Both the position numbers and the translations under genes were made by a program. The notes beneath the pieces are model-generated. The model did no database searches and was not told the origin of the DNA. It worked only from the letters and a program-made list of their open reading frames with translations. Shown one piece after another: positions 50,060 to 60,927 of a DNA stretch of 64,000 nt. How positions within the stretch are numbered: position 1 is the stretch's first letter; each line of letters starts with the position of its first letter. The DNA lies in assembly GCA_033675545.1 (NCBI GenBank), contig JAWDGP010004758.1:124001-188000 (forward strand). Reading direction: 5' to 3'. Origin of the DNA: Elysia crispata. Its lineage: Eukaryota; Mollusca; Gastropoda; Plakobranchidae.

Positions 50060-53000
50060 TCTTTTCTCTTCTCTTCTCTTCTCTTAGCCAGTAAAGAACT
50101 TCAGGGATACACTTAAGGGTAACCAATGTGATTTTATCTCTTTTTCTTTAAGACATGGAGTTGGGGAGGGAGAGTGGGTTGACAGTCTGATGAGACCTAG
50201 GGCCAGACTGATCCTCTCTATTTCTTTGTCAAATTGTTTCTGAGAAAAACTTTTAGTGGAACCAAGCTGTCAACCACATACAAACGGTGCAATCAGCTTG
50301 TTCCGTTTTCTTGTGATATTAAAGAACATGAGAGACAAACTCTAATTGTAATCGCTGGAAAACCTTGGTTTTCTCTACCTGTTGACTGACTTCGGAAGTG
50401 TACTTTTGACATAACCTTAGTTACAGCAGTGGGTTGAACACTGTAGGTGTAGGTATAAAGATGCACATTGACAGAATCCAAAGCAGATGACACACAGTCT
50501 ACGCTCTCCTTTACTTTTAACTATGAGGGATTTAGCACTCTATTACAAGGCATGATAATCGTTCTAATGATATTATCTTTTAAGGTCGCTAGCTTAGTGT
50601 TCTCTTTTAGACTCAGATATATTCAATGCAATAATTTTTACATAGTGTTACCAGTGACAAAATCTCAACCGAAAATAGTGTCAACCATTCAGGTCATTGC
50701 AACCAAATGCTAGTTGCAACCGTACTGCTAACGCCTAAACAAAGCCTTTTAAACCGATTGTACTGAGTGGCTGATCCTATCCTTGTTTCAGAAGCTACAA
50801 AAATAAAGGGAAGTAAAGCTTTAAAGATTTATTAAGTAGGATAATTGCCCTTGGATTTTTGAACACAACTTTCATGAACATTGAAAAATTTGAGGAAGGT
50901 ATTCTGTGCTTGATTGCAATCAGATGTTTGTGATGATATAACTTTCATTTTAAATGTCATTATGACTTTTATGCCATAGGTAAGGAAATGATACATGTAT
51001 TTGTTTTCAGTCACATGCATCTTTAGATCCTTAGATCTAGCTTCGTCTGTCTCAGCCTCTAACGTGGTTTGACTGCTTTATTTATTTCTATATTCATGTA
51101 TTTGTTTATGACCTTAGTTTTTTTAGAGCTAAAATAACCGTGAAAAGAAGTTTTCATGAAAGGTGCCATAATGATGTTACAAAAATCTAGGATACTACGC
51201 TTGGATAAATAAGTTTCAATACGTGAATGGCATTTCTCAGGATCTACCCAGAAGGCTAATTTGTGTCCTGGAAAAAAAAAACAAAAAAAAAAAAACAAAG
51301 AACGAAAAATCAAACTCATAAATTTTAACAAAACAAGTCAGATTGCACTGATCAAACCCAATATACATTCATCATAATCCAAACAGTCCTCTTTAACATT
51401 CTTTGCAATGAATCACAGTTGTACATTTACATCATCAGAGAGGGCATAAATTGTTATTTTTATTTATCAATTAATTTTCTTAAGCTTTAAAGAGCAAATT
51501 TACCTTATATTAATTCTCAAGGACTCTTCATTGCCTATTACTCAAAAAAAAAAAAAAAAAGAAGTTTTTCTAGCTGAGTTATTGTGTTTGGGGTCAATGC
51601 AAAATTTTCATGAGGACTAGAATAAAACAGACCTCAGCACATTTCTTCTGGGCTGTGCCAACAAAACCATTACATTGCATGCTTCTCATTCATGTGAACA
51701 AACTGCAATTTCAGTATCACTTCCATATGCAAAACGTTCTGACTTCCCTTTGTACATGTTGCATGCTTTAGGTATAGGAATAGCATTTTGTTTTACATTT
51801 GTAAATAAAAAAAGTAAGTTAATTTTTTTATTGAAGGCATAAAAGTCACAAAGGTTTGTTTAAGGCACCTTATGCTTGGTGGCTTGATATTCAATTCATG
51901 TAAATAGGGGAACAAAAATATTTAACGTCATACCTTTGTCACTGAATTGCTGTAATTTAATACAACATGAAGCACCCTAGGGAGCAAATATATGCCCATA
52001 TAACTACCATGTGAAAGAAAAAGTATCATTTTCAATATTGAGATTTTTCTTTGGGAGTTTAAATCATAACAGGGGTGGAATACAACTGTGCAACATTAAT
52101 TTCTTTTATCAAAAGCAAATTGTGCTTCCTCAAAGATCAACAAATCAAAAACATGAGCTAAAGTAGACATGATCTGTGTTGGTTACATTTTTTTTCAAGC
52201 TATACTTAATTACAATGAGCCACATACATTTTTCTTTATTTATACAATGCATTTTGTATTATTTTGCCTCTTGTATTGTTGAGGTCAATTCCTTTTAAGA
52301 ACATTGTCTTGATTATTGAAAGCTGACCAATATCTCTCAAACTTTAAAAACAAAATCATAAAAATATTTTCTATATATTGTAAAAAAGTGTTATCAGCTT
52401 TTTTTTGTTCTGAAAGCAATTGTTTAAATAAACCATATTAATAAATTTAAGACACACATAATTATGTATATTAGAATGTGTTGTCATGTAGGGGTAAACT
52501 GGCCAAGTTGAGTATATCACCCATGTCTAAGCTGTGATATTAATCTTTTTCTCAACAGTGGGATCACCCTTCAGTGGTCATTGTTGTCTTTGATTGTACA
52601 AGTGAAACATCTTTCTCCAGTTGCAAAAAATGGTTAGAGCGAATCAGATCACAATGTCCTGACATACAAATTCCAGGTATGAGAAAAAAGAGATACTGTT
52701 TCATCAATTCAATAAATGATGTTTTATATTTACAATTCCACTGGCATAGTAAAGTAAAAAAAGACAAAAACAAAACAAACACTAAATAAAACAGGAGTGA
52801 AACTCAGAAATATATATGCCCCTCATATTTTTATTTCAGTGCCTTATAATAATAATAAAAAAAAATGATAGCTCCTGGCATGTTACTTCTTTTTCTTCCT
52901 TTTCCCTCTTGAAATTGATGCAATCATTTGGGATTATAGGACTATTATTCAAACATGATAACTTAAAGTATTTAAGATTATAGGGCTATTATTCAAACAT

Positions 53001-53809
53001 GATAACTTAAAGTATTTAAGATTATAGGGCTATTATTCAAACATGATAACTTAAAGTATTTTAGGATAATATGAGACTGAGGTCAAAATAAGAAGAAAAG
53101 GACAAAGGTCTCATATTATTACTTAAAGACTTTATAATCTTAGACTTTTCTCTGAAATGTGATTTGGTGATAAAATTATCAAGCATTGGCTCTTTTACCT
53201 CACAATAGGCATATGATGCAGTCCTTAATAAATTAGCTTCAAGTATATCCACTATCTTATCCTTATTTGATTTTACACCAATCTATGAAAGCAGAGACTT
53301 GTTACGACTAAATACTAGGTATGTTTTATGCACAGAATAACATACAATCCTTTGACCTCCTTCAACTCTGAGTTTGGGATTTTGGAAAAGCTGAGAAATG
53401 AGCTGTGAATAAAGGCTCAGCTGTCAAGATTCTTAATCTTATTAAGCGATGTAGGTCCATCTTGAAGCATAGATTTTTATCCATAATGATTTCTTTTTTG
53501 ATTTTCCCAAAATTCTGTATCTTTTCCATGGTAATTGCTAAGCTTTCTTTTTATCTTTTCTAACCAGTTGTATTGAAAAGCCAAATTTAATCTATTTAAG
53601 ATAATTTTTTAATTGGTGCAAAAAAGCTTCATCATCATAAAAAAATGAAATTAAAAGACAAGTTCAATTGAAGAGAGCAAGCTACTGCACTAGTTAGTTT
53701 AGTTCCAGAAGACGAAGGGTAAAGTTTCTCTTTATTTTAAAAGCCTGTTTAGTGGATGGTACACTTGTGCCTGTCTATTGACCTTCAATGAGCTCTCTGT
53801 CTCTCTCTG

Positions 53810-53877
<68 letters not shown>

Positions 53878-55366
53878 GATATACAATATTTTAAAAAAAA
53901 AGAACAAAACAATGCATGTCTTGCTCAGATTCTTTTGTGACTTAAATGCAAAACACTTTCATATATAACATTATTAATTGCATAGGAAGGAAATGTGTCT
54001 GTTTAATACACATTTTGCTTATTCTTATCTCCTTTATTTTTGTCAAATAGGTGCACTTTTGGCCAACAAAATAGATTTGGATCAGAGAAGAGTTATCAGC
54101 CCCAAAGCTGGCAAAGAACTAGCCCAGTCCAACAAACTGGAATATTTTGAATGTTCTGCGGTGAGTTATATAAGGGTGAATGAAATTCATGTCGTTGTAC
54201 ATAGCTTTTCTCTGAGGAAAAGATATGTAGAATTGATATTACTTTTGAATGATGATAAAGCTTTGATAAACTTAACTTAGAGTGATAATGAATTGAGTTT
54301 GTATGGTTTGGCTATGAGGAACTTTCATGAATGATATTCATGTGATCAATATTGCCAGCCTAGCTTTGTTAATGTAGAAAAAGAAAGTAGTTACATGCCC
54401 CCTCCTCATCTCCAACAAAAAGAGAGGCTTAAAAAGAATAGTTGAATATTTTGAATGAAATAAACATGACTTAGATTTCTTTAGCTTTCTTTTTTTGTAG
54501 GAAATACTGCAGAACACAATTAGGTGGAACATGGATTCCTTCAAATCACAAGTTCCTCATACTCATTTGTTTTCCCCTACTGATTCTCTCTTTATTTCCT
54601 TGTTACTTCTTCCTTCTTGTCGTACTGCTACTTCGAAATTATAACACTTACTTGTTAAACAATCAGTCCTCAATTATGTTTAGAAAATGGTAGTCTCTAT
54701 AGAAATTTCACGAACCATGATTTAAAAAAAAACAACATTTCTTTCATCACATATGCAGATCTAACAGTAAGTTTTGATCAGGTGTTCTTTAAACATGTCC
54801 TGCCTCTTCCTCTCAATGAATAGACACAATTTGTAGACAATTTGCTCATTCAACCGCAAGATAGCTCAATAGCCAGAGCGTTATACTTGGGGTTCACTCT
54901 CATGTTGCGTCGTCTGTTAGGATGACAAGATCTTGCTTTGCTTGAACAGACAGCCCCTGTCTGAATTAAAGATTATTCAGGAACAAGCGATGACTCAATA
55001 TCTTTGAATTTTTACCTTAGACTGAACTTGCCAGAAAAGAGGGCGAAACAGTAAGTTATAGTATCAGCAAGAGAAGTAGAAAACTGGGGGGGATGCGGGA
55101 AAGCAGGTGGCAGAGATAACGATACATCTGAAATTCATCTTTGTGGATCCTTTATTGTCTCTCTGTTTTGAAGGAACCCTTTTTATTGAATTGCAATACA
55201 TGTTTTTTATACATTTGTTAATTTTAGCAATTAACTTATTGAAATCATCTATCACTCTCCTTTTCAGAAAGAGATGCAAAATGTTGATACTCCATTCTTC
55301 TACCTAGCAAACGAATTTCACAAGCTGTATCAAGAGAGAGTTGAGTTATTTGATTCCTTGACATGA
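42813..55366 (+). CDS. IFT27: Intraflagellar transport protein 27 (Rab-like small GTPase), complete seven-exon gene
   Basis: Coding exons are 42813-42849, 46701-46780, 48255-48314, 49140-49199, 52559-52676, 54051-54160 and 55268-55366. All have GT-AG boundaries and join in frame to 187 residues (vertebrate IFT27 is about 186). GTPase motifs are P-loop GDATVGKSS (13-21), G3 DSAGKE (65-70), G4 NKID (124-127) and G5 ECSA (152-155). G3 has SAGKE instead of the Rab TAGQE, so the usual catalytic Gln is absent, as in other IFT27 proteins. No C-terminal prenylation cysteines are seen, which also fits. In the family it works with IFT25 in the IFT-B complex in cilia and in BBSome-dependent export. Introns are 1.3-3.9 kb for most and hold several repeats. 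Confidence 0.96.
42866..42950. repeat. TAGATC/AGATCT motif cluster in IFT27 intron 1
   Basis: Repeated TCTAGATCT-type words similar to 8568-8968. Confidence 0.5.
43327..43383. repeat. (CT)n(TA)n compound microsatellite
   Basis: A short CT run followed by about 40 bp of TA, directly before MITE copy A. Confidence 0.95.
43391..43611 (+). mobile_element. MITE copy A, same family as the 7.9-kb foldback element
   Basis: Begins TTGCAGTTATTGGCGCCCAA and shares CACCCTAAGCTTT, AACACGAATATGAAG and TCGTAAATAAATA with the other copies. The 3' end (ACGTGATTTGGGACGAT) is a degraded inverted terminus. Confidence 0.75.
43700..43928 (+). mobile_element. MITE copy B with clear terminal inverted repeats, 229 bp
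   Basis: The start TTGCAGTTATCGGCCCAACT and the reverse complement of the end, TTGCAGATATCAGCCCAACT, agree at 18 of 20 positions. The interior matches copy A and the arms at 7917-8212. Confidence 0.85.
43929..46700 (+). other. Remainder of IFT27 intron 1
   Basis: AT-rich, with a C run of 11 at about 44867-44877. No coding signal. Confidence 0.5.
46701..46780 (+). CDS. IFT27: IFT27 exon 2 (P-loop)
   Basis: Acceptor TTTCTCTAG, donor ATG|GTAAAA. Encodes GDATVGKSSIAQVF then SHFPKNYTM. Confidence 0.95.
47505..47872. mobile_element. Candidate PIF/Harbinger-like MITE in IFT27 intron 2
   Basis: Ends GGCCAGCTTCA and, reversed, GGCCAGCCTCA form an 11-bp terminal inverted repeat with one mismatch. 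TTA occurs directly outside both ends (47502-47504, 47873-47875), the 3-bp duplication expected of PIF/Harbinger elements. 368 bp; the 73-codon frame inside is not recognisable. Confidence 0.6.
48255..48314 (+). CDS. IFT27: IFT27 exon 3
   Basis: 20 codons, acceptor TTTTCAG, donor GTA|GTGAGT. Encodes TQGVEVLVKPVNIPETTDSV, corresponding to the switch I / beta-2 region. Confidence 0.93.
48484..48575 (+). repeat. tRNA-derived SINE fragment in IFT27 intron 3
   Basis: Contains an anticodon-arm-like stretch and box B-like GATTGAATCC (48522-48531) followed by a non-tRNA tail. Box A is degraded. Confidence 0.45.
49140..49199 (+). CDS. IFT27: IFT27 exon 4 (G3 motif)
   Basis: 20 codons, acceptor TCTTTTCAG, donor TTT|GTAAGT. 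Contains YDSAGKEIFSDL. Confidence 0.95.
49979..50050. repeat. (CT)n microsatellite in IFT27 intron 4
   Basis: About 70 bp of CT, followed by TTCTC-type variants. Confidence 0.97.
50051..52558 (+). other. IFT27 intron 4, remainder
   Basis: No coding signal beyond short shadow frames. A-rich run at 51543-51560. Confidence 0.45.
52559..52676 (+). CDS. IFT27: IFT27 exon 5
   Basis: 39 codons plus one base, acceptor CTCAACAG, donor CCAG|GTATGA. Contains VVIVVFDCTSETSFSSCKKW, the beta-4/alpha-3 region. Confidence 0.95.
52932..53063 (+). repeat. 44-bp tandem repeat, three copies (IFT27 intron 5)
   Basis: Units at 52932-52975, 52976-53019 and 53020-53063 are nearly identical, each containing CTATTATTCAAACATGATAA. 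Confidence 0.95.
53799..53880. repeat. (CTGT)n(CT)n(TA)n compound microsatellite
   Basis: Uneven CT/CTGT run followed by about 26 bp of TA. Confidence 0.95.
54051..54160 (+). CDS. IFT27: IFT27 exon 6 (G4 and G5 motifs)
   Basis: Acceptor GTCAAATAG, donor GCG|GTGAGT. Encodes ALLANKIDLDQRRV through LEYFECSA. Confidence 0.95.
54857..54905 (+). repeat. tRNA-like SINE head fragment in IFT27 intron 6
   Basis: GCAAGATAGCTCAATAGCCA followed by GAGCG is a box A/D-arm-like sequence. No good box B is seen at the expected distance. Confidence 0.35.
55268..55366 (+). CDS. IFT27: IFT27 exon 7 (C-terminal, stop)
   Basis: Acceptor CTTTTCAG. 32 codons then TGA. Contains FFYLANEFHKLYQERVELF, the conserved C-terminal helix. 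Confidence 0.95.
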   Translation, partial: KEMQNVDTPFFYLANEFHKLYQERVELFDSLT

Positions 55367-56404
55367 TCATCATTTTGACCAATTCATTTTAGCAAGGAAT
55401 TATTACAGAGTTATAAAGAATATCACATAGTTTTCGCTCATTCTCATGTAAATATCAGCAAATTAAAATACGCCTAGTAAATAAATTAGAAATATGTTAT
55501 TTCTAATCAAGTAAATAAAGGTATGCCTCATTTTCATTTAGACTGTGAAAAAAAAAAATTTACAGTGTTGATGTTTAACAACAAACTCAAAAGTCTCATC
55601 TATTGATTAATAATTTCAATGTCTGGAAATATTTCTTTGTGCTTTTTTTCCAGCATCATTGTAGGCATTTAGTCTGTGGACTATGTTTTATTTCTGATGT
55701 GAACGAAAAATTTACTGACATTGTCATATAGGCCAATTTACAAAGTAGTCTCAACTGCAGTTTGGAAAAAGGTTCTTTTTAAAGCTTTGCAGACATACAT
55801 ACATCATTTATAATTGTTCAATGATGAAAAGGTTATACATAGTTTTTATACTGGATGTGGATAGACTTGCATGTTGTTCAGCACTTATATATTCAATATT
55901 CAGGTCTATCAACTGATTACCGGTATTGATAATGGTCTTAAATTACTTTTGAAACATGCATTAGCTGTAAATGTGATTGAATATCATGGCAAAGATCAAT
56001 TTTGTTTGAATAAAATAAACCATTCAAATTGGTAAAAAAATTTGAAGACTTTTTATAGAGATGCAAATTACAGACTGATTATGCCAATTTAATGAGATGT
56101 TGAATATATTATGAGGCTCTCCAAACAAAAAGCAAATTTATTCATCTCTAATTTACAAATATTAACTAATTCAGTTCAGTTCTTTGTAAATCCTCATGAA
56201 CCAAACCCATTTCGCACAACTTTTCACATTTCTTTCAAGAATTAAATTTTTAGTGCATCAACTTTTATATTTGGATGTTTGATTTCACTCAATTTTTTTT
56301 AGAAGTTAAATGTTTTGTGTACATGATTTTCAAAGTAAGTTGATAGAACATTTTTTTCATCCTCTGTATCTCTTTATTTCTTTTATCCAATGCCTAAATA
56401 TGTA
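55367..56404 (+). other. Probable IFT27 3' UTR and downstream sequence
   Basis: AT-rich, several AATAAA words, no coding signal. Confidence 0.4.
55514..55519 (+). terminator. IFT27: Candidate poly(A) signal of IFT27
   Basis: First canonical AATAAA, about 150 bp after the stop codon. Others occur downstream (for example near 56007), so the 3' end is not fixed. Confidence 0.4.
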
Positions 56405-56590
56405 GCAAAAATGCTCATTTATATACAGATTGGCAATAAATAAATTAAATATTTTCAGTTTCCTCAAAAAATCTTATCTAATCTGAGAGCAGATGACAAG
56501 GTACTTCAATCTATATAAGTTTTTCCTCTCATAAACTTAGTTTTTTTCTGCCTTAATTTGTCCAAGTTTGCTTGGAAAGTGCTTCATTCT
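56405..56590 (+). repeat. Dispersed repeat of about 180 bp, copy 1
   Basis: Aligns with 59030-59210 in the same orientation. Shared words are AAATGCTCATTT, AATAAATAAATTAAATA, TCTTATCT and AAACTTAGTTTTTTTCT. Confidence 0.65.
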
Positions 56591-59029
56591 TTTTGCTTCA
56601 GTTAAAAATATGTCAGAAAAATTTTTCGTTAGAGGGATACGAAAAGCTATTTGTTACTAATATTACATGCTTAGTATGAGAAGTACCTTATTTTTTATTT
56701 TTCTTCACCTTTAATGTTTTAATCTTTATTTGAAGCAGTAAAGCAATAAAACTAATGTAGTTTATGATACTCTAAGATTAAGCTTTAATTTGAGGGAGAA
56801 GTCAAGCCTTTCAAGGTGGATGAAAATTTCCTCTGGTTTTACAGTGCCTTGTTTAAGATTTTCATATAGATAGAAAGATTTGACTTTACAATTAGATACA
56901 TGTACTTTATTATCTACTAAAACATGATTCCATCTAACAGCTATTAAAAATCATATATATTGAGGCTCTTATACTTTTCTTAAGTATTTTTTATGACGTT
57001 AGAATGGTATACACTGTGAGTTTCGACGCCATATTGATAACAATGGTTCCCTATTCAAAATCCAGAATTGATGAAATACACTTATTCCCTCACAGTCTTT
57101 TCCGTTTGATATGTTTCTGCCCTTCGTTAGCAAGCTTCAGGGTATTACCCCTATCTTGACCTCCATGATCAAACTAATATTAGGATTTTTTTACAATGCT
57201 CTCACAAATTTCACCCTGTGCATTTCATTAAGAAATTATACAAATAAAAACTTCAACTCGATTTATAAGTAGATCACAAAGCCTGACTAAAGGTTGACAC
57301 TTTTGACATATAATCTGAAAGTGACTCTAGAAGGGTGAGTGCTTTTAATATCTCATTATCTGTAACTCTTACTCTTCATATGTGGCGTCACACATTTGTT
57401 AACAAACGCACCCAACTGTGGAGGCTTAGAATAAAACACAATGACTGTAATAACATGGATTAAAATGAAACGGAAAAAAGTATGAGGATTCTTTATTTCA
57501 AATTCTGCTTGTAAAAATATAAACTTAACTATGAGCTCTAAACTCTGAAGAGGAGAGTATGTTAAAAATGAAAGCACATAGTCTATGTTAATAAAAAAAA
57601 ACAAGTTCAGTTTGACACATTATTTGCTTTGTGTTTCCTAACCTTTTGCTTAAACCAACATTGTAAGTCATTGATAATTTGATGATTTCAAACAATAATG
57701 AGATTATCGTTACTTTGATATCATAATATTGAAATATGTGGATATATGAATTAGGGCTACACCAGTTTACTTGTAATAATTTTGTAAAAGGTAAACGATT
57801 TTTTTTTGTTGCTAATTATTTCCAAGGTTTCTCCTTGTTTGGCAGTAATTTAACAAATAATGTGTGAAGGCTGAGAAGAGCTGATAAAAGCCCCAAAAAA
57901 TCAATCAAACTTTTTTACAAGTGTTCTATTGATCTATTTTGTTGAATTTTTAAGGCTGGGTAAAAATGTTTTGAAATGGTGTGTTTAGCAAATCGACCTG
58001 TTACTTTTCAGTTGAATTCTTTCCTACATCTTTGTCAAAATTTTTTTTTTTTAAATTGAGTGAAGTAGATTGCTAAAACTTTTATTAGAACTAATGCAAA
58101 GATAAATGTGGTTTTTGTGTATTTGATCTTGTCACTCTTGTGCCTGATAGAATCAACACCATATTATACATGCACCTTATTTTATAATTGAGAATAAAAA
58201 GATAAGATAATTTAAAATTTTAAACTTATTTTAAAAATATATCAAGCAGCAAAGAAGTCAATATTTATGACTGACTTTCAAACCCCAAACCATTTCAAGA
58301 AAAGGTCATCTAAAAAGTATTTTAGTTTTCATCTCTGTCTGCCCTCTCCCACTTTTCTTCAGTCTGTCTGTTTCTCTGTCATGCTCTTTTTTCAGATGTT
58401 TTATTACTTATGCTTTTTGTTCACACTTTATCTCAAATTAAAGAAAGATAAGTACTGGACTCTTGATGAGTGGCAAATATTTTTGAAGACGCAATCACAG
58501 CATATTGTCTACACAAAAGAATTTCCCGCTGGTATCTAATTTTAAATGGTTCAATACAAACTCAAGACTATTTTACTCGACGGTTGTGAGCTTGGTGGAC
58601 ACCACACGATTCCAGACATTCGTGCGGGCTGCTTAGAACAACTGCCTAGACAGGGCCCTAGCTGAGGAGCTCTGAGGACAAAATCGAATTGGTTATAGTT
58701 AGAATGGTATTATGCTAAGAAATTGGTGTTAAGTTACATGTATAAAACAATGAAGGCACAAACAACTAATCTAAAGGAGAGGGTTTTGAAGTTGGTTCAG
58801 GTTGCAATCAACTTCACTAAATTAAAAAAAAAAGAATAGAAAAAAATGAAATGTAAAAGTAGCCGTAAAATTAATTTGGAAGACAAACCCTAATCAGTGT
58901 CAGATCGAGACACCTGGAATTTCTCCACAGGAATTGAGGATTCAAAGATGTATAATTCCAATTAACCCCGTCCCTTATTAGAATTTAGGGTGGGAAATAA
59001 AAGCACTTGTTCACTTATAATTATATAAC
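56591..59029. other. No gene recognised
   Basis: The plus open frame 58267-58539 (90 codons) ends in KYWTLDEWQIFLKTQSQHIV, which looks protein-like but matches no family I recognise and lacks splice signals. Confidence 0.35.
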
Positions 59030-59210
59030 ACAAATGCTCATTTTTATACGGATTAGCATAAATAAATTAAATACAGTATCCAAAAAGACTTTCCAAATAA
59101 ACCACGTCTTATCTGAAAGACGATGAAAAGGCGCATCGATCCTTATGTTTTTACCGTCACAAACTTAGTTTTTTTCTCTCTAAATTGGTCCAAATCTGCT
59201 CCGAGATTGT
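59030..59210 (+). repeat. Dispersed repeat of about 180 bp, copy 2
   Basis: Diverged direct repeat of 56405-56590. Confidence 0.65.
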
Positions 59211-60574
59211 TTAAAAAAATATATAGACTTTATTGTGACCAAAATAGAACTAAAAGCCGACTACAGTTACCCAGCTAACTATCTAATAAGGCCTTGTGTC
59301 AAATTATGATATTGATATTAAAGCGGCCTGCGAGTTTCTAATACCGCATGCATAATAACGTAAAATCATTTTTCAAGAACACATTTGCAAGTAATTCTAT
59401 GAAAATCAAGTTTGATTATTTTAGCGCACTTAACTTTTTCTTTTTTAGATATTTTTAAAATGCTTTGAAAAGCGACACAAAAATCTTTATATTGGCCGAA
59501 TAAAGTTGTACATTTGCATCGAGTTAAAAAAAAACTTAGTAAAGGTTCTTCTCATAGAAAAATAGTGTAAATTTTTTCAAGGTTTTCGTTGCATTTCAGT
59601 CTTTATGAGGTACTTTTTCGCAACTTTTAGGAGCGCTTTAAGGCAGTTTTGTACAGTTGTTGACTGAAGTCATTACGGATACGAGAGTGTAAATTTGTAT
59701 GGATTGATGCAGCTTTTCTCCTTCATTCACGTGAAACTTGATTTAATTGGAAGTCTGTAATTTTTTATTTCCTGTGAAATTACGCCCAAAGAGAATAATC
59801 TCTATAAAAGGCGGTTTTATTGAACAAGACTGGATATTATGATTTGGAAATAAACACAATAAAGACTCTGCATGTCTATGAGCCATATATAATCTTGTGT
59901 CCATTTCAGATGAGGGCTTTTTTTTAAATCGAAACCTCTAGTCATTTCACCATTGATTTTATTATCTTTTTTGATATAGCGCAAAAAAATATTTTCGCAG
60001 CTTTTCTCTTAATCAGATTAAACACACAAAAAGTTATATATTCGAGATTTTTAAAACGTGTATAAATCGGTGCGCCTTCTCCTTCTTTGTTAATCGTCGT
60101 TTTTTCGCTTTCGTAATTTCCGCCATTTCGCTCATTATTAAGAAAAACGTTATTCCAGAAGCGGTTTTAACTTTATCCGTACGACAGTACTAGATGTCAT
60201 ATTGACTCGAGGGTGTCTGCATATGCTATTTTTAGAAACAAAATTAATGTCATTATATTGAGTTTTTAGATATGCCATCTACACCTAAAAACCTACTTTT
60301 GAAAACAAAGTTTGAAAATATGTAGGCTTTATAGGTTTGAAAATGTGGCATTAATTTTTCCTATAGCTGTATACAAGGTTGGTCAGTATGACCTGTTTAT
60401 AAAATAGGAGGATTCCACCTTCCCGACCCCTATTTTTCATGAAATCCCTATGCAGCAGCAATCATGCGATTTATCTCGGAAATTTCTACTCTGGCTCAAT
60501 TTACATCAACTATTAAGGGGTGAACATGACCCAACTCGGATAGAAGAAACAACAAGGTTTCTGCAGTAAAAACG
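59211..60574. other. No gene recognised
   Basis: Non-coding intergenic sequence up to the TA target of the pogo-like element. Confidence 0.4.
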
Positions 60575-60927
60575 TAGGGTAAGCCGGGGCAAGTTGTAAC
60601 ACTTTTTTCTAAAAGACCATAAGCGCGGGTGTATATGAGATACAAGTTTACAACTATGTTAAATACAGAAAGCCTAGTGACACGCACGTTTAAAATACGT
60701 TTCAGACAATTTGGAACATTATTTTACGAACCACGCCACATGTCTTCTCTTCTGCCCTCTGTTACAACTTACCCCATGACTGGGGCATGTTGTAACAGAC
60801 CCTGGGGCACATTGAAACAGTATAGTAACAGTTAAACGTAACATTAAAATAAGCCAAAATGTCATTTTTGTGTGAAAGGAAGGAATATTTTATTTATACT
60901 GATTGAAAGGTTAGAAAGGATATTTTT

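Noticed and set aside
58267..58539. 90-codon plus-strand frame ending in a protein-like KYWTLDEWQIF segment
   Set aside because: No family recognised and no supporting signals; could be chance. A database search of this segment would decide.
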